The notes below the pieces were generated by a model. That model made no database searches. It was not told the origin of the DNA and was given only the letters and a program-made list of their open reading frames with translations. The translations under genes and the position numbers were made by a program. From NCBI GenBank assembly GCA_021806765.1, contig JAJZQR010000305.1, forward strand, positions 1 to 6,610: a stretch of DNA of 6,610 nt, read 5' to 3'. This stretch comes from Chloroflexota bacterium (GTDB lineage Bacteria; Chloroflexota; UBA6077). This document shows positions 6,050-6,610 of this stretch, in pieces; the first letter of the stretch is position 1; each line of letters opens with the position of its first letter.

Positions 6050-6125
6050 GCAAGGTTCTACTAGAGGTGAACAACTAGAGGATCGATTCGCCCAGGCAGC
6101 CTCAAGAAGGGATCAGGGGAGGACA

Positions 6126-6148
6126 GCCGTAGCAGCTTTGCTACCGGC
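6126..6148. repeat. Small hairpin
   Basis: GCCGTAGCA (6126-6134) pairs with TGCTAC plus GGC (6139-6148) with one bulged C at 6145, over a 4-nt loop (gctt). No T-run follows. Confidence 0.4.
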
Positions 6149-6242
6149 GGAATCGACAAAGGGGCAGCGGTGCCAGTACGCCTCTCCGAAGAGACCGGGA
6201 ATACACATCCATAGCTACTTCTTCACCAGGTTAATAATACGC

Positions 6243-6279
6243 CCTCCTCTGCAGGGCTGTCAAGACCTGCCCGAGGAGG
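6243..6279. repeat. Interrupted 12-bp hairpin
   Basis: CCTCCTC (6243-6249) pairs with GAGGAGG (6273-6279), and GCAGG (6251-6255) with CCTGC (6266-6270), separated by a 1x2 internal loop with a 10-nt terminal loop. The function is unknown. No T-run follows on the plus strand; on the minus strand the downstream sequence is AT-richer (tattattaa), but not a clean T-run. Confidence 0.45.
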
Positions 6280-6307
6280 CTTATCGCCCGAAACGGAGAG
6301 GCCGTAG

Positions 6308-6329
6308 TGGCCGGCGTCTCTGCCGGCCA
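6308..6329. repeat. REP-like GC-rich hairpin
   Basis: TGGCCGGC (6308-6315) is the exact reverse complement of GCCGGCCA (6322-6329), with loop gtctct. The form resembles common intergenic GC-rich palindromes in high-GC genomes. Confidence 0.5.
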
Positions 6330-6367
6330 GGTACCGTGTGCATCGACACCGACATACGGGGACCAGG

Positions 6368-6412
6368 GGGGGCAGCGTGACGCGAGCGAGCACAGTGTCA
6401 TGGCCTGCCCCC
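6368..6412. repeat. Hairpin with nested inner stem
   Basis: GGGGGCAG (6368-6375) pairs with CTGCCCCC (6405-6412), and inside it TGAC (6378-6381) can pair with GTCA (6397-6400). A seven-G run precedes the left arm. The function is unknown. Confidence 0.4.
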
Positions 6413-6534
6413 AATTTCCGCCTCGAGGACGAAGACCGGCCGGGAACCGGGTCCTGATGCGCCAGCGTGCGGGGGATTGGGGAAAGGACTCCGAAAGTGT
6501 GCAGCCTGCGCGGGAAACGGGAAGTCGTGCCTCC

Positions 6535-6563
6535 TTGCCAGGGCGTCAGGCCGGGTCTATCCT
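6535..6563 (+). promoter_or_regulatory. Candidate sigma-70 promoter for the gene at the right edge
   Basis: TTGCCA (6535-6540, five of six to TTGACA) and TATCCT (6558-6563, four of six to TATAAT) are 17 bp apart. Initiation would fall near 6570, just before a GGAGG ribosome-binding site, giving a very short leader. Confidence 0.45.
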
Positions 6564-6587
6564 GGCACGCCATGGAGGTAGGATGAT

Positions 6588-6610
6588 ATGGCGTTTCGTC
6601 GGGTTTTCCC
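6588..6610 (+). CDS. Start of an unidentified gene, cut by the window
   Basis: ATG at 6588 follows GGAGG (6574-6578) at a spacing of 9 nt and lies behind a promoter-like pair at 6535-6563. Only seven codons are visible (MAFRRVF...), so no product can be proposed. An alternative ATG at 6583 in another frame (MIWRFVG...) is only 4 nt from the GGAGG and is less well placed. The basic, hydrophobic beginning could suit either a soluble protein or a membrane-targeted one. Confidence 0.45.

Larger units (their letters stand above)
5542..6587. other. About 1 kb without a convincing gene, rich in inverted repeats
   Basis: No frame in this stretch shows a recognisable protein motif together with a ribosome-binding site. 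Open frames present (for example minus 6573-6223, or plus 5952-6380) run across hairpins and have compositions unlike the neighbouring genes. I see no tRNA, rRNA, tmRNA, RNase P or riboswitch consensus. What it does hold is a series of inverted repeats at 5636-5838, 5818-5854, 5902-5927, 5929-6049, 6126-6148, 6243-6279, 6308-6329 and 6368-6412, described separately, and a promoter-like site at 6535-6563. Confidence 0.7.

Noticed and set aside
6060..6081. Direct repeat ACTAGAGG (6060-6067 and 6074-6081)
   Set aside because: Eight bases twice is too short to separate from chance, and no element boundary coincides with it.
5811..6380. Short open frames on both strands (minus 6032-5811, plus 5952-6380) that share similar peptide segments
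   Set aside because: Their similarity arises because both read through the arms of the 121-bp palindrome, not because they are proteins.
6223..6573. 116-codon minus-strand open frame in the repeat island
   Set aside because: It crosses at least three hairpins and has no motif; the sequence looks non-coding. It could only be rescued by homologues.
6563..6578. TGGCAC-like sigma-54 -24 element before the right-edge gene
   Set aside because: The matching -12 TTGC element is absent; the bases at that spacing are GGAG, which is the ribosome-binding site.

Overview
This is a GC-rich bacterial window (by eye about 60% G+C, not counted) with Shine-Dalgarno-led genes and two TTG starts. It contains no rRNA, tRNA or lineage marker, so taxonomy stays open. 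The gene mix and REP-like hairpins would fit an uncultured Chloroflexota-like or other GC-rich bacterium, but that is a low-confidence guess.

Layout. Bases 1-3431 hold a tight plus-strand operon: the 3' end of a split transketolase N-terminal subunit, the transketolase C-terminal subunit (4-bp ATGA overlap), a zinc-dependent threonine-dehydrogenase-like oxidoreductase, and an aldo/keto reductase with a TTG start. A 14-bp perfect-stem hairpin (3485-3517) closes the operon and lies between it and a convergent minus-strand gene. That gene (5163-3547) is a stand-alone acetolactate-synthase-like thiamine-diphosphate enzyme. Upstream of it on the same strand is a 74-codon gene (5541-5317) for a small CxxC...HxHC zinc-ribbon protein that looks like a degenerate HNH domain.

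Bases 5542-6587 contain no convincing gene but are dense in inverted repeats. They include a roughly 200-bp concentric inverted repeat with two REP-like hairpins (5636-5838), a second hairpin sharing its right arm (5818-5854), and a 121-bp long palindrome with CTAG at both ends that looks like a non-autonomous mobile element (5929-6049). Several smaller hairpins lie between 6126 and 6412. A probable sigma-70 promoter and Shine-Dalgarno at the right edge announce a plus-strand gene starting at about 6588 and cut by the window.

How the genes work together. The first four genes look like one transcription unit that pairs ketol transfer (split transketolase) with two NAD(P)-dependent carbonyl/alcohol oxidoreductases, which suggests catabolism or interconversion of a sugar, polyol or hydroxy acid. 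The substrate cannot be read from sequence. The convergent thiamine-diphosphate enzyme may act on a 2-keto acid, but it is a separate transcription unit and its link to the operon is speculative.
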